The position numbers and the translations under genes are program-made. A stretch of DNA of 64,000 nt from Cryptomeria japonica (Eukaryota; Streptophyta; Pinopsida; Cupressales; Cupressaceae). Under the pieces are notes generated by a model. It ran no database searches. It was not told where the DNA came from and saw only the letters and a program-made list of their open reading frames with translations. The stretch is from NCBI RefSeq assembly GCF_030272615.1, contig NC_081411.1, positions 826,820,897 through 826,884,896 on the forward strand, in the 5' to 3' direction. This document shows, piece after piece, positions 12,152 to 23,544 of the stretch; the first letter of the stretch is position 1; the number at the start of each line of letters is the position of its first letter.

Positions 12152-12700
12152 CTAGGATTCTTCTTTGTACTTCTTCTTTACTTTCCACTGAGGTTTTGTA
12201 ATTGTGCTGGGCAACTTTTTCAACAAGAAAGTGAGCTTAGAACCCAATCCTGCTTTGTTTCTACCAGGTTGTGAAGGAAGATCTATAGGTTCAATGACTC
12301 CTTCTTTGCATTTTCCAATAGGTCCTTTACCATCATATCCCATTTGCTTCATGATTAAGTATCCTTTTCCATACAGGTGTGTTGGTAGAACAATGTCCAG
12401 AGCGACTACTCTATTATCTTCTTCCTCATCTTTGTATAACCAGCTAAGAACATCCTTGTCTTCTGATTCATGCACTAGAGTACCTAATTGGATGAAGGTA
12501 CCATCAAATTTGGTGATGGGCTGAGTGGCCAGATGTGTTGAGGTAGTAGGCAATCCATGCGATCTAGGTGATGTTGGCAATTTGGCCAAACATAAAGGCT
12601 CCAAAGAGTATTCTCCCATGCCTTGGTCTTTGATTTGTATTTTCTGCTTGAAGTCTCCAAATAAGGAGTTGGGATTTGTTGATTGTAGATCTGATGTCAA
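12152..12700 (-). pseudogene. Gypsy-1 G-patch segment between protease and RT
   Basis: A 182-residue open segment of gag-pol. Residues 111-154 (12239-12370) form a G-patch: aromatic and Gly residues in MGYDGKGPIGK, then a Gly-rich end AGLGSK. G-patches bind RNA helicases or nucleic acid, and a G-patch follows the protease in betaretroviruses. Gypsy-2 has the same domain at the same place (53603-53731), so it is an ancestral part of this polyprotein. Its role here is not known. Confidence 0.75.
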
Positions 12701-12839
12701 AGATCACTGCTTTTCTCTATTATGAGGAACCAAACTGTCTTGGGCTGCCCCCATTGCATTGCAATGTTGAAATGGATTATGATCAGCTGATATGGAGATT
12801 TCTTGTCCGTCATAAGGAAACTTGACACACTAGTGATAC

Positions 12840-13120
12840 ATAGAAGGTACTTCTTGCATTTCATGTATCCAGGGTCGCCCTAACCAAATATTGTAGGTGA
12901 GATCTATGTCTAAGACTTGACATATAGTATCCTTTTGCACCAGTCCCACTTGAATAGGTAATATCACAGTTCCTTTAGAGGACCTTTCCTTATCATCATA
13001 TGCTTTTATGGTAATCTTCTTGTAGGGATCAATAGATTCTTCTGAGAAGCCTAATGCACGGATAAGCTTTAAAGTACATATATTAAGTCGGGCTCCTCCA
13101 TCTATTAAGACTCTTTTTAC
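12840..13120 (-). pseudogene. Gypsy-1 aspartic protease
   Basis: Retropepsin-like segment with active-site Asp in VLIDGGARLNI (Asp codon 13100-13102) and a C-terminal LGRPWIHEM. The family motif is DGG rather than the usual DTG/DSG. A stop just upstream (codon 13123-13121) separates it from gag, and another follows near 12834. It would cleave the polyprotein. Confidence 0.8.
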
Positions 13121-15337
13121 TCAGTGTTTGCAAATAATGACTTCAATATGGAGAGGTGTATTATGCGGATGACTCAAGGAAGTATTGTCATGCTCTGAGA
13201 AGGTGAGGTTATGAGGTCCTGTCATATGGGTGACCATGGCTTGAAATCTATTTGTATCCAGATTTTGAGGGACATTGGTTTCCAATAGCGCTTGCTCTAA
13301 TATGTCTTTGTGCTTTGGTGATAGTTTCAACAATTCTAGTATAGATATCTGTGCTGGAGTTTTGCATAGTTGGCTAACCAAGTCATATTGGATTTTTGGT
13401 GTAGTAGTTGTAGGTGCAGTATGTCCTTTCAAGACATATTTCTGAGTTCGGGTTGTTACATTAACAGATTCAAGATCACACCAATCTTGAATGGTGATGA
13501 CATTTACTTGATGATCTTCAGCGGATATGTGGTTGATGGTGTTGTTGTAGATATGATTGATACGAGCTCCGCGTGTATCATCCAAGGTCGAGGCTCCATC
13601 TTTGTTGTAATTTGGGAGAGGGTTTTTGAAGGCTCCATGATCACTATTTGTTTTGAGACCATCCACCGTTAAGTCACCTCGATCAATCATGTCCTGTACC
13701 ATGTGTTTCAATCTCATGCAATCGTTTGTTCTATGAACCTTGTTACGATGGAAATCACAATAGTGTGAATCATTCCACCAAGGTGGTTTGATTTGGGGTT
13801 CATAGTTGCTGATTGGAGGTAAAGAAAGAATCTTGTTTGCCAAAAGTTCTCTAAATGTTGATTCTAATGATTGCTCTAGTGGTGTGAAGATACGCTTTTG
13901 GAAATTATTTGTGTTGTTGCATGAATTATTGTTAGGTCCTGGATTCATGTTTTTGCTTTGAGTATCATTGGTGTTGTTTGTGTTGAGTTGTCCTTGATCG
14001 GTGTTTGGTGCATATGTGTTAGCATTGGGATTAGCATGTTTAGGATTTTTCATATTTTGAGGATTTCTAGATAATGCAAGCACTGGTTGTTTAGATTTTG
14101 GATCATATGATTCATTGTTGCTTTCATTTTTGTTTTGAGTCCAAAATCGAGATTTGTCAAGATTGGTGTTGTTCTGGTTATTGTAGTTTGATGAGTTTGT
14201 TCCTTCCTTGTAGAATTTGAGTGTTCCCTTTTTGACACATGCTTCCTCTACTTGAATGCCATTTTCAATCAATTTAGTGAAAGATGGTATACAATGAAGT
14301 TTTAGTCTGTAACTCTTTTCACTATTCAAGTTATTGATGAAGATTTCCATTTTCTTCTTTTCGGGAATATCTCGAGGATATCGTGATACCATATGTCGCC
14401 AACGTTGAAGGAATATCATGAATGTTTCATTATTCTTTTGTTTGGTATTACAGACATCTAACATGGTTATGGCATGTTGAATGTTATAGGAATATTGGGT
14501 TATGAATTTGTTAACCAATTCATCAAATGATCTGACAGGTGGTGTAATCTTGGATAACCATTCCATTGTTTGCCCTCCCAGGCTTCTTGGGAATAATCTC
14601 ATTAGATAGGTGTCATCATGAGCAAATTCAAGACTCTTGGTGCAAAATTCTCGAACATGATCCCGAGGATCACTTTTCCCATCATATTTATCAAATTTGG
14701 GAACATCTGAGTTTGGAGGAAAAGGTACCGTGTTCAATCTTCTGTCAAATGGATAAGGACAAATTTCGTTTAAAGAGTACCGCATAGTTGTCCCTTGTTG
14801 CATATCTTGTATTTGTCTTTGCAATATTTGCATTTGTTGAGTAAGAGCAACCAAAGGCACATTATCTTGTTGAGGGAAAAGTTATTCCCTTGTATTAGTT
14901 CTCAGCTGAAAAGGTGTGGTAAATGGTATGTTTTGTTCTGGAGTTTCTAGCTCACGTATACGAATTTCTGGTATACGTTGTTCTAGAATATGTTGCTTAG
15001 GTATGTGTTGTTCAAAGTTACGAGTTTCTTCTTCTCTTTGTTGTTCTTGATATCCATATTGTCAAGATCCAGTTCCAAAGATGTTTGTGTCTAAATCTTC
15101 AGGAAGTTTAACGCCTTTACTTGTGAGCATGAGCAAATACTTTTCTTTGTCTTTTTCCATAAGCCTTTCGACAAGTTTTTGGAATGAAGGGTTTTCCTGA
15201 CATTCCTGAAGAAGTGCTTCAGAAATTTCAGTCTCTTCCAAGTGTGGAACTTTAAAAGGATTTGACAACCTTCAATTCATACTAGACTCTGCATGTGTCT
15301 CACTTTGTTGGTTTTTTTAAGAGCGAGTAACAGGCAT
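13121..15337 (-). pseudogene. gag: Gypsy-1 gag
   Basis: Start ATG at 15337 lies one base after the TAA of the preceding ORF (TAAAATG). The N-terminal part is broken by four stops. From 14860 a 579-residue open stretch carries the retrotransposon gag capsid region (PKFDKYDGKSDP, WLSKITPPVRSFDEL, FLQRWRHM), an Asn-rich linker, and a zinc-knuckle-like CDFHRNKVHRTNDC. Its product would form the particle and package RNA. Confidence 0.85.
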
Positions 15338-15338
15338 T

Positions 15339-15725
15339 TTAGTAAAAACTTTTAGTGACGAAAAGGACAAAATCCTCTTTGATGTGTTGCTCGGGGGTTG
15401 GTGGTTCTGGTCGAGATGTGTTATAAGTGATGCACTCATCAAGCAAGAATGCTAGATTGATTTTTCCTCCACGGTTTATGATTTGATTAAAAGCGGACTT
15501 TTGACAGTAGGCTTTGGTCTTCAAGGTTTCTTTGTCAAATTCGTTGGATTTGTTTTGGATATACTATTTGACATGATGAAGGAATACCCGATGAGATTTG
15601 AAGAGTTGACGATTGATGTATAAAAACTTACTTCTCTTGATGAATTTGGAAAAACTAGGTTGTTGTTTCTTCAATGTGATGTTACGATAAAGGTTCTTTC
15701 TTCTCAGAATATGGGGATTAGTCAT
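15339..15725 (-). pseudogene. Conserved small ORF upstream of gag (Gypsy-1)
   Basis: A ~128-codon frame from ATG 15725 to TAA 15339, with one in-frame TAG after the HRVFLHH segment. It aligns along its length with 56963-57346 of Gypsy-2: shared MT..HIL start, NRQ.F..HRVFLHH, a RGGKIN/QGGKIN segment, CITYN and the end FVT.SFY. The N-terminal half is strongly basic. No known domain was recognised. Its stop is one base from the gag ATG, so coupled translation is possible. Conservation between diverged elements argues for a real protein. Confidence 0.7.
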
Positions 15726-16189
15726 GCATGAGTGATCAATGGTTTCCTTTGATTTGTTTGGATTCAGTTGATCTTATTTTTGAAAATTTCAAATCTTACT
15801 CTATCAAAGTGAAGGTTTAGATGCCCCTTCATGACAAAGTGTGTCAAATGATATGGATAAAAGTCTCCCAATATGGAAACTTGATTTGACAATTTAAAAA
15901 TTTTAAACAAGTGTTTTGAGATAAAAATCCGTAAGATGGTAAAGGATTCTGTTGATACTGATGATGAGGTTTCCGGATTATGATAAGAGAGACATCTTTT
16001 ATTACGCGATTCATTTAGGATTTTGACAACGTTTGTTTTGACACAAATTTAGCCCAAGAAATAGTTTTAACGGTTTGTTTTTGTCACTTTGTTTTGATGA
16101 AAAATGCTGTTGATGGAAAAAGGGTTCTGAAAATGTTTTTGAAAATTTCAAAATTCCTCCCGGTTTTGCCCTCTATTTTTATGTTTTTG

Positions 16190-16570
16190 ATCGCGTGCTA
16201 GAACAGAGACTATATGCACTACTGAAATGCCTCCATGTGCTAAAATGATAACCACACGCACTAGGCTGCCCCCAGACATGCGCTAAAGTTTTGACTGTTC
16301 AAAAAAATTATTTCTAGCTATTGAAAAATCTATGCGCTATCTTGGGCCTGTCACGCGCTAACTGTTGAACTTTATGCGCTAATGTTTGGTTTCTACACGC
16401 TAAGTTGTTGCTTCCACGTGCTAGACTTTTTTCTAATGCGCTAAATGTTTTAGCACTAATTTGACTTGGGATAAAATGCTACTATTTGGAACCGACGCGC
16501 TAACTTGATGTTTGGATGTGCTAACAGAAGTACCTCACGCACTAAGAAGTTGCTCTTATGCGCTAAACTA
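16190..16570 (-). repeat. TAGCGCAT motif array 1 in gag-pol leader (Gypsy-1)
   Basis: About 15 copies of ATGCGCTA or ACGCGCTA and variants on the + strand. On the element's sense (minus) strand they read TAGCGCAT/TAGCGCGT, the same orientation relative to gag-pol as the intron array has relative to the PMD gene. Confidence 0.85.
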
Positions 16571-17480
16571 CCCTGATTTTTCCTTTGGTTAGTTTTTTGT
16601 GAATTTTGATTTTTTGTTGTGAATTTTTCAAGTTTGATGGATGATTTTCTGAAGTAATAAATGCAAGCACAGCACAAAAAGTATAACCATTTTGCCTAAT
16701 CTAACAAAAAGTGTATGTTCTGCAAGGATGTGTTCAAATCCCCAATGTTTTAACAGGTTTGGATACGAATAATACACTTCAGAAAGACTCTTTAGTCAAG
16801 AGTCATAAATAACATCATAGCCCACTAGTCTCGATACTCTGTCAGCTCAAATAGCCGTGTCACCCCCTAGAGGGCGCCCCTTTTTTTGCCTTTTGCCAGA
16901 AATTAACTCAAAGTGAATCACTTCACAGTTGAGTAGTTATCTTGGGAGATATATGGTGAGTAATCTTGGGAGCGGATTCTTCCCCACCCTTACACTATGA
17001 TGTTATAAATGTCTAGTTACTGACTCGGTTCAAAGCTTCTATTTCTATGGTTCATAATCAAGCTTCCCATTTAGCCGTCAGTGATAAACTCCCTCAAGAG
17101 GCTTCCCAACCTTTAGAACAAAGGCTTTATGTATCTCGAGGATGCTGGGGGAAGGCTAATCGCTGTGCGCAATCGTTGAAAAGGACTTTCATCACTTTCC
17201 ACGTTTGATTATAGTGGGTTGGAATTCTTGGCATCAAAGTCGTTCCCCACTTAGGTCGTTCCCTTCACACCAGCCATAAACAGCTTTAAGAGTTGATTCC
17301 AACTCCTCGGAAAGGCATGCCTGCTAAAGGATGTAAATGCTTGAAGTATAGAAAGCTATAAGAGTGGTCTGGATTTTTGATCACCCAGTTAAGGGGAGAG
17401 CATATTCCTTCCACTTTCGAGACAAAGCAATCAAGTTTGTTCTTTTTAGCCTTCAATTCAGTGATTTGCTAAAATCTATA

Positions 17481-17496
17481 TGGAGATGTTGCTCCA
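17481..17496 (-). other. Conserved leader hairpin (Gypsy-1)
   Basis: TGGAGATGTTGCTCCA: a 5-bp stem TGGAG/CTCCA with a 6-base loop. Gypsy-2 has TGGAGATGTTTCTCCA at 58400-58415 in the same leader, with more conserved words around it. It may be an RNA packaging or dimerisation signal; that role is inference. Confidence 0.5.
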
Positions 17497-18064
17497 TGAA
17501 AACGTGGTGTTTATTTTATCCTTGTAAGGCAATGATTTTCTGATCTATGAAAAAGAATTGGTCAACAAAGTAAATTCGATGTTTTGTTAACAAAAGAAAT
17601 CGATCAAAAGGGGAAGATCTTCCCTCTTTAGTTGCAAATGACTTTGGACATGTGTGATTCTTTTACTTTGCAAAAATTTGAAGTGAATCCTTTTATGCAC
17701 CAAAGGATGGTGAAGTTCTTTTTAAACACCTTTGTTTGCAAAAATGAAAAAAATTACTTGTTCTTTTTAAAGCCCAAAATGAAAATTTTGTCTTCCTAGA
17801 AAAAGCAAGAAAAGATTGTTTTTGTAGTTCTTTTTATAGCCCAAATAAGGTGAGTTCAATTTTATTTAACAAGAATTAAAGAGACTTTAAATTTTAACTA
17901 ACTTGAACAAGCTAGTAAAATTTAAACAATTTATAATTCTAAAAATAACACTAAGCTCCTCCCTGCAATAAGATTTCAGAAATCCTGTAAAATACCCACC
18001 ACAGTAGTTAGAAAAACATAGGATTTTGTGGACTTCAACAAGTCTAACTTTAAACTCGGTTACA

Positions 18065-18400
18065 ATTTTAATTTTTGCCTTCTGTCTGTGATGTGCTACA
18101 GAAAGGACTGTACATGCTACAATATAACCTAGATGCACTAAAATAATGTCTCAATGCGTTACACTATTTTCTGGATGCGCTACTTTGTGCGTCGAAAGCG
18201 CTGCTTTATTTTTTTCGCGTTGAGACCTACAGGAAAATTAGTGATTCCATGCGCTAATATATAAACTGCACATGCTAGATGATGGACTCCACACACTGAA
18301 CAGTGGACCGGATGCGCTATGCTATTTACTAGATGCGCTAAATAGTGAATTGAAGGTGCTAATTTATTTTTCCCGCGTGCCTGCAAAAGTAGTTAATTTC
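18065..18400 (-). repeat. TAGCGCAT motif array 2 in gag-pol leader (Gypsy-1)
   Basis: About ten copies of ATGCGCTA and variants (ATGTGCTA, ATGCACTA, ATGCGTTA) on the + strand, close to the primer-binding site and 1.5 kb from array 1. Confidence 0.8.
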
Positions 18401-18427
18401 AAAAACCGATTTGATATATGGGGTCGA

Positions 18428-18445
18428 GCCCCATGGTGGGCGCCA
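18428..18445 (-). other. Primer-binding site of Gypsy-1
   Basis: On the minus strand it reads TGGCGCCCACCATGGGGC, four bases inside the right LTR. The TGGCGCC start is typical of plant Ty3/gypsy primer sites. The tRNA was not assigned. Confidence 0.75.
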
Positions 18446-18449
18446 GAAA

Positions 18450-19891
18450 TGTATGCGGGAAAAGTGAGTCGATAGAACTCAATATGTGAAAATATTGCAA
18501 AAGACTTGTCCACACACACACACAGGACTTCTTGGTGCAAGCTATGGAGTAATGAAGTATTACTCAGCTTCCCAAGGTGGGTCCCATGGTTCTCTATCTC
18601 ACAATGTCCCTCAAACCAATGTTTTTGCTCTCAGATCACTGAGCAAAATGGTTTAGGGATGGCAAATGCAAGAATGAGGGATGTTTTGATAGATTTTAGA
18701 ATGAAATGCATCCTAAGCTATGCATGATTCTAGAAATGCAATAAACTAGATGATAAGATGACAAGGTTAGTATAAATACTATCCTAACATGATATATTTA
18801 GTCTATGATTGAGCTAAATGATAAAGAAAATATTCTAAACATACATATTTAGACTAATTTCTATTCTAAAGAGAGGCTAAATGATGAGCATAAAAATGAT
18901 ATATGAGAGCTTGAATGTATTTGAGCATAAGTGTGATACTACAAATTTGGAGGATGATCAAAATGGAAGAATGAGAGCTCTATTTATAGCAAAAATAGGG
19001 CAATGGATGGTCAGGATTAAATGATTTAATCAAGGGTTGAGTTTGAAAGTTGGGGATCCATGTTTGTAATTGGTACCAATGAAATGGTGACAAGTGTCAA
19101 CATAGGGTTGGGTTGAGAGAAGGGGTTGGAGGTATTAAATGCCTGAGAAGACCTTATGGTTATCTAGAGGGTAAGGGTTAAGCTTAAGTTAGGTTTACCC
19201 ATTGGATTAAGAGTTAATCCAAAGATAAACCTTTGTGCAAATGATTAAGAGATAATCATGGTCAAAGCATTAAAGGCTTGATGAGACCCTTGGGTTGGGT
19301 GAAGGTTGAGTTAAAATAAATTCTTTAACCATGTCAGAAGGTTTGAGTTAACCATTAATGGTTATTGAAGACTTTGGGTAATTAAGTGGTTGAAGACTTG
19401 AAGCCTTTAATGGTTATCAAAGACTTTGAGGTTTTTGAGAAGTGACCTCCCTTTGCTTAGGGATGTGACAAAGTTTAGAAGATGGGTTAGGCTAATTAGA
19501 AGTGATTAGAAGGGTCTAGAAGAAATTAGGAATAGGATTTAGGATGCAAGTGGGAGATGTAGGAAAATGCAAGTGGGTGGAGGGATAATAGGATTTAAGT
19601 GAATAAAATGATTTTCATTCAATTTGGTTGTAATTAAATAAATGAGATTTATTTAATTTAGGAGAACTATTTAATTAAATTTGAATTTAATTAAAAGTGG
19701 ATAGGGGGAGATTTAATTGAATAAAATGATTTATTCATTAAATGGGTATAGTGAATTTAATTTAAATAAATTGAGTAATTTACTTAATTAAATAGAGGAA
19801 TGTGGATAATTTAATTAAATTAGATTTAATTAAATAGAGAAATGAACATAAAATATTCATTTAGGAATATGGTCATTTTTATATGTCTACA
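18450..19891 (-). mobile_element. 5' LTR of Gypsy-1 (complete)
   Basis: A 1442-bp LTR running TGTATGCGGG...GTCTACA. It is the complete version of the left copy and has a 17-bp extra stretch near 19815. A minus-strand TATAAATAGAG box at 18978-18988 is the likely gag-pol promoter. The palindrome AACCATTAATGGTT is at 19350-19363. It ends directly at a Copia-1 LTR remnant. Confidence 0.9.
18981..18988 (-). promoter_or_regulatory. TATA box of Gypsy-1 5' LTR
   Basis: Minus-strand TATAAATA. The same box occurs in the left LTR (2117-2124), in the left Gypsy-2 LTR (41742-41749) and in the solo LTR (34893-34900), with a TATAAATG variant in the right Gypsy-2 LTR, always on the minus strand. Confidence 0.65.
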
Positions 19892-20041
19892 CTAAACATT
19901 TAGTATCAGAACTATCAATTGGTATCAGAGCTTTGGACTCCAGAAGAAAAAGTTTAAAGGTACTTGAGGCAAATATCCAAAGATGTATAAGAAGGATGCA
20001 CCAAAGCTGAACAAGTCAAGTTTCTCTACATGGCAGAAAAG
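19892..20041 (+). repeat. Second copy of the Copia-1 LTR end, primer site and leader
   Basis: These 150 bp repeat 1544-1693 base for base except for about four differences. They comprise the last 26 bases of the Copia-1 LTR (to 19917), the primer site TGGTATCAGAGC at 19920-19931, and the leader up to GCAGAAAAG. Copia-1 then continues uninterrupted into gag. Confidence 0.95.
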
Positions 20042-20925
20042 GATGAAGCTGCACCTATTAGGAGTTGGAGAATAACATCTACATTGACCGACTTAGAGTT
20101 TAATGATCTAGAAGGCTGCAATGATGTGAAGGCAATGTGGGATAAGCTCATATCTGTGTATGGTGGTGATGAAAATGTTCAAAGAGAAAAGTGGATAGTC
20201 TAAGAGGACAACTTGAATCTATGAGGATGAATGAAGGTGATAACATAACCCAGTACAGTACAAGGTTAAAAGAGATTATCAATCAAATCAAAGGAGCAGG
20301 TGGAACTATTGAAGAAAAGGATATAACAAGTAAGTTGTTAAGAACTCTTCTACTAGCTTATGCAATCCAAGTCTCTGCAATCAATGAATTGAGGTCTATA
20401 ACCAATATACCAGTTTCTTTAGATGCTACTATTGGTAAGCTACATGCATTTGAGTTAAGTAATTTTGATAACAATGAGTCTTCGGTAAATAAAGTAGAAT
20501 CTGCTTTCAGTTCTTTTCATCTTGATGAATCTGATGATTACAATGATAGAATGAGTAAGTACACTGAAGGAGATCACAGTGGAGCAAGTGAGATATTTTG
20601 CAAGAACATGGAAAAAGTACACAAGTTGTATGAGGAAATCAAGAAATAAGAAGAGTTTGAAGCACTATTAGCCAGAAGGTTACCGAGAGGCAAAGGTAAG
20701 TATAAAGGAAAACTACCTTTGAAATGTTTCAATTGTGATAAGATTGGACATATGGCTTCTAACTGTCCTGACAGAGAATCTAGTGAAAAGAGAGATTACC
20801 AAGATGACAGACAGAAAGATAATCATTACAGAGGACACCGAGATTTTAGAAGAAGAGATAAAAAGACATGCCTAATAGCTGATGATGAATCTAATGATGA
20901 TAAATCAGATGAAACTGATACATAG
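19983..20925 (+). pseudogene. gag: Copia-1 gag
   Basis: A likely ATG at 19983 opens a segment with FSTWQKRMK that stops soon after. Frame changes occur before 20191, from which the frame is open to a TAA near 20649 and then continues. The central part resembles copia gag (UBN2 type). A zinc knuckle CFNCDKIGHMASNC lies near 20725-20767, followed by a charged Asp/Arg/Lys tail. It would form the particle. Confidence 0.82.
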
Positions 20926-20937
20926 GAAGTTGTTTAG

Positions 20938-21489
20938 GTGGCTATCAAAGATGGATCAAATGAAGAAAGGTATGAAGAAAAAGCCCTACTATCTCAAATA
21001 AGTAAAAATGATTCTTGGATCATAGATAATGGATGCTCACATCACATGACAGGTGATAAAAACAAGGTTTTTATATTAGAAGATTATGATGGAGGCTATG
21101 TAAGATTTGGTAATGATGCACCATGTCCAGTAAGAGGTAAAGGATCTATAACACTTCTTGACAATGCTAAATGCAATGATGTTTATTGGGTTGAAGGATT
21201 GAAATACAATTTGTTGAGTGTAGCACAACTAAACAACATAGGTTACCAAATAGAATTTCAGAAAGGAATTGTCAAAGTTCATGACAAGAATGGAAAGTTA
21301 GCTGCTACCGAGACACAAACAAAAGGTAACACATTTAACCTTGACTCAACTCGGAATAAGTGTTTATATGCAAAGATAGATGATACCTGGTTATGGCATA
21401 AAAGGTTTTCTCATGTAAATTTTGATAATTTGATCAAAATAAGCAAGAAGCACCGAGTAAGAGGTCTATCGAGTCTTGAGAAACCTTAG
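20938..21489 (+). pseudogene. Copia-1 protease and GAG-pre-integrase
   Basis: Protease active site reads WIIDNGCSHHMTGD, where the family has D(S/T)G, so Ser/Thr is replaced by Asn. It then has LKYNLLSVAQL and the integrase zinc-binding start LWHKRFSHVNFDNL. A TAG at 21487 ends this open segment. It is in the same frame as gag and integrase. Confidence 0.85.
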
Positions 21490-21522
21490 AATGCTATGTG
21501 CTGAGGATGCCAGATCGGTAAG

Positions 21523-21999
21523 ATGACAAGATCAAGCTTTACAAGTAAGTCCTACACTTCCAAGGGAATTTTAGATCTTGTGCACACTGATCTTTGTGGT
21601 CCTATGAAAGTTCAAAGTTATTATGGTGATAAGTATTTCATATTATTTGTGGATGATTATTCAAGGATGATGTCAGTAATGTTTTTAAAAGAAAAATTAG
21701 AAGTTTTTCAAATGTTTAAATGGTACAAGGCAAGAGTTGAAAATGAAACAGGAAGACAGCTGAAATGTCTTAGATCCGATAGAGGAGGTGAGTTCACATC
21801 TAATGAGTTCAACTTATTCTGCAATGATCATGGTATAAAAAGACAAGTCTCTGCACTAAGAACTCCACAACAAAATGGAATTGCTAAGAGAAGAAATAGA
21901 TCTATTGTGGATTGTGCCAGAACCCTGATGATTGAAAAGAAAGTGTCACAAACATTTTGGAGAGAAGCAATAAGCACAGTAGTTTACACCCTGAACTGA
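21523..21999 (+). pseudogene. int: Copia-1 integrase core
   Basis: Core with Asp in VHTDLCGPM and Asp in LRSDRGGEF. The third catalytic residue, normally Glu in QQNG(V)AER, is Lys (AAG, 21886-21888), which should inactivate it. The segment stops at a TGA near 21997; the conserved TPYEIWY follows in frame at 22027. Confidence 0.88.
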
Positions 22000-22020
22000 G
22001 TACAACTGAAGAAAGGAACT

Positions 22021-22499
22021 TTGAAGACACCATATGAAATCTGGTATGATAAGAAACCTAATGTAAGTTATTTTAAAATCTTTGGAAGTAGATGCTATGT
22101 TCACAAAGATGATATAAATGGAAAGTTTGATCAGAAAAGTGAAGAAGGAACATTTCTAGGTTATTCTTCTAAAAGCAAACCATTTAATTGTCTAATCAAA
22201 TCATCTAACAAAATAGTAGAAAGTACAAATGTGAAAATTGATGAATTTGCAGAAAGAAATGATGAAGGAAATTCCAAGGAACTAGAAGATTATGATGAAT
22301 TTGTTTATGTTCAACAAACAAGTCTTACCGAGAAGACTATTGAAGGAAATAAAGAGAATATCTAGTTACCGAGTGATGAAGAAGATCATACAGAGCCTAC
22401 CAAGCCTGTATTAGCCAAGTATGTCAGAAGACATCATGCATCAAGTCAGATTATAGGAGATAAGAATGATCGAGTAATGACAAGGAACAAACTAAGATA
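22021..22499 (+). pseudogene. Copia-1 integrase C-terminal region and linker
   Basis: Starts with TPYEIWYDKKPNVSYFKIFG and GTFLGYS, the usual copia region after the integrase core, then an acidic linker. A TAG at 22363 and others break it. It is in frame with both neighbours. Confidence 0.75.
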
Positions 22500-22536
22500 G
22501 AACACATGTCTGATATCTGAATTTGAACCAAGGATA

Positions 22537-23541
22537 GTGAAAGAGGCATTTAACAGTGAAGATTGGATAAATGCTATGACAAAAGAGATTGATCAAATCA
22601 AGAAGAATGACACATGGACACTAGTCCCAAGACAGAAGGACAAAAATGTAATTGGTACAAAGTGGATTTTCGGAAACAAGCTGAATGAAAAAGGTGAGGT
22701 CATTAGAAATAAAGCAAGACTAGTTTGCAAAGGTTATGCCCAAGAAGAAGGAATTGATTATGGTGAAACTTTTGCACCTGTGGCAAGACTTGAAGGAGTA
22801 AGAACATTGTTGGCATATGCTGCTTACAAGAATTTCAAGGTATATCAAATGGATGTCAAATCTACATTTCTGAAGGGTATATTAGAAGAAGAAGTTTTCA
22901 TTGAACAACCTGAAGGATTTGTTGAAGGAAAGAATAATGATCAGGTATGTAAATTAACCAAAGCTTTATATGGTTTGAAACAAGCACCTAGAGCATGGTA
23001 TGAGAGATTTCACTCTTATCTAATCAAGATTGGTTTTATAAGGACAAGTGAAAATAGCAATATGTACATGAAGAATGATGAAAACAATGGAATACTGATC
23101 TCAGCCATATTTGTTGATGATATTATATTTTGTGGGTATGATTCTCTATGCAAAAACTTTGGAAATGAAATGAGCAAAGAATTTGAGATGTCACTAATCA
23201 ATGAGATAAAGTATTTTATAGGTTTACAGATACTACAAATAAAAAATGAGATTTTCATTACCCAATCCAAGTACATAAAAGAAATTTTGAAGAAATTTGG
23301 AATGGAGGATTCAAAACCAGTAAGTACTCCTATGACTACCAACTGTAAATTATCAAAGAATGATGAATCTGCATTTGTTGATAAGACACTTTACCTATCT
23401 ATGATTGGAAAGCTGCAATATGTTGTTCACAATAGACCAGATATAGCACATGCAGTAGGTATAGCTGCAAGATTCTCTTCGGATCCCAAGGAAACACATA
23501 TGGCAGCAATCAAGAGAATTGCACTGAAGATTATGGCTTAG
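22537..23541 (+). pseudogene. Copia-1 reverse transcriptase
   Basis: A 334-residue open segment with W.AM..EI......[55 protein letters not shown] and the active site FVDDIIF. The catalytic residues are intact. Near 23525 a short deletion shifts the frame just before the RNase H. Confidence 0.92.
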
Positions 23542-23544
23542 TAT

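Larger units (their letters stand above)
7866..15337 (-). pseudogene. gag-pol: Gypsy-1 gag-pol polyprotein (single frame, many stops)
   Basis: One reading frame runs from ATG at 15337 to about 8387, through gag, protease, G-patch, RT, RNase H, archaeal-type RNase H and integrase. A one-base shift then leads into the integrase tail, which ends at 7866. About 19 in-frame stops interrupt it. Where Gypsy-2 retains the codon, the Gypsy-1 stop replaces Arg or Gln. Total length would be near 2490 codons, typical of large Tat elements. There is no frame change between gag and pol, so a single polyprotein is likely. The RT active site is also changed (YVDN). Confidence 0.9.
15726..18449 (-). other. 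Gypsy-1 5' leader
   Basis: About 2.7 kb between the primer site and the first ORF, without supported coding. It holds two TAGCGCAT motif arrays, a small hairpin conserved with Gypsy-2 (17481-17496) and the word TCTTGGGAG twice near 16931-16980. Such long leaders usually contain packaging and translation signals. Confidence 0.6.
1694..19891 (-). mobile_element. Gypsy-1, Ty3/gypsy Tat-lineage retrotransposon
   Basis: An 18.2 kb element whose gag-pol reads on the minus strand, so its 5' LTR is on the right (18450-19891) and its 3' LTR on the left (1694-3010). A TGGCGCC-type primer site lies inside the right LTR and a polypurine tract inside the left LTR, which confirms the orientation. The tandem RNase H domains place it in the Tat lineage. 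Two extra genes accompany gag-pol: a short sense ORF upstream of gag and a spliced antisense PMD gene at the 3' end. The left LTR lacks its first 108 bases, and the element sits inside Copia-1 with an anomalous 150-bp duplication. It carries many stops and one frameshift, so it is non-autonomous. Confidence 0.92.
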
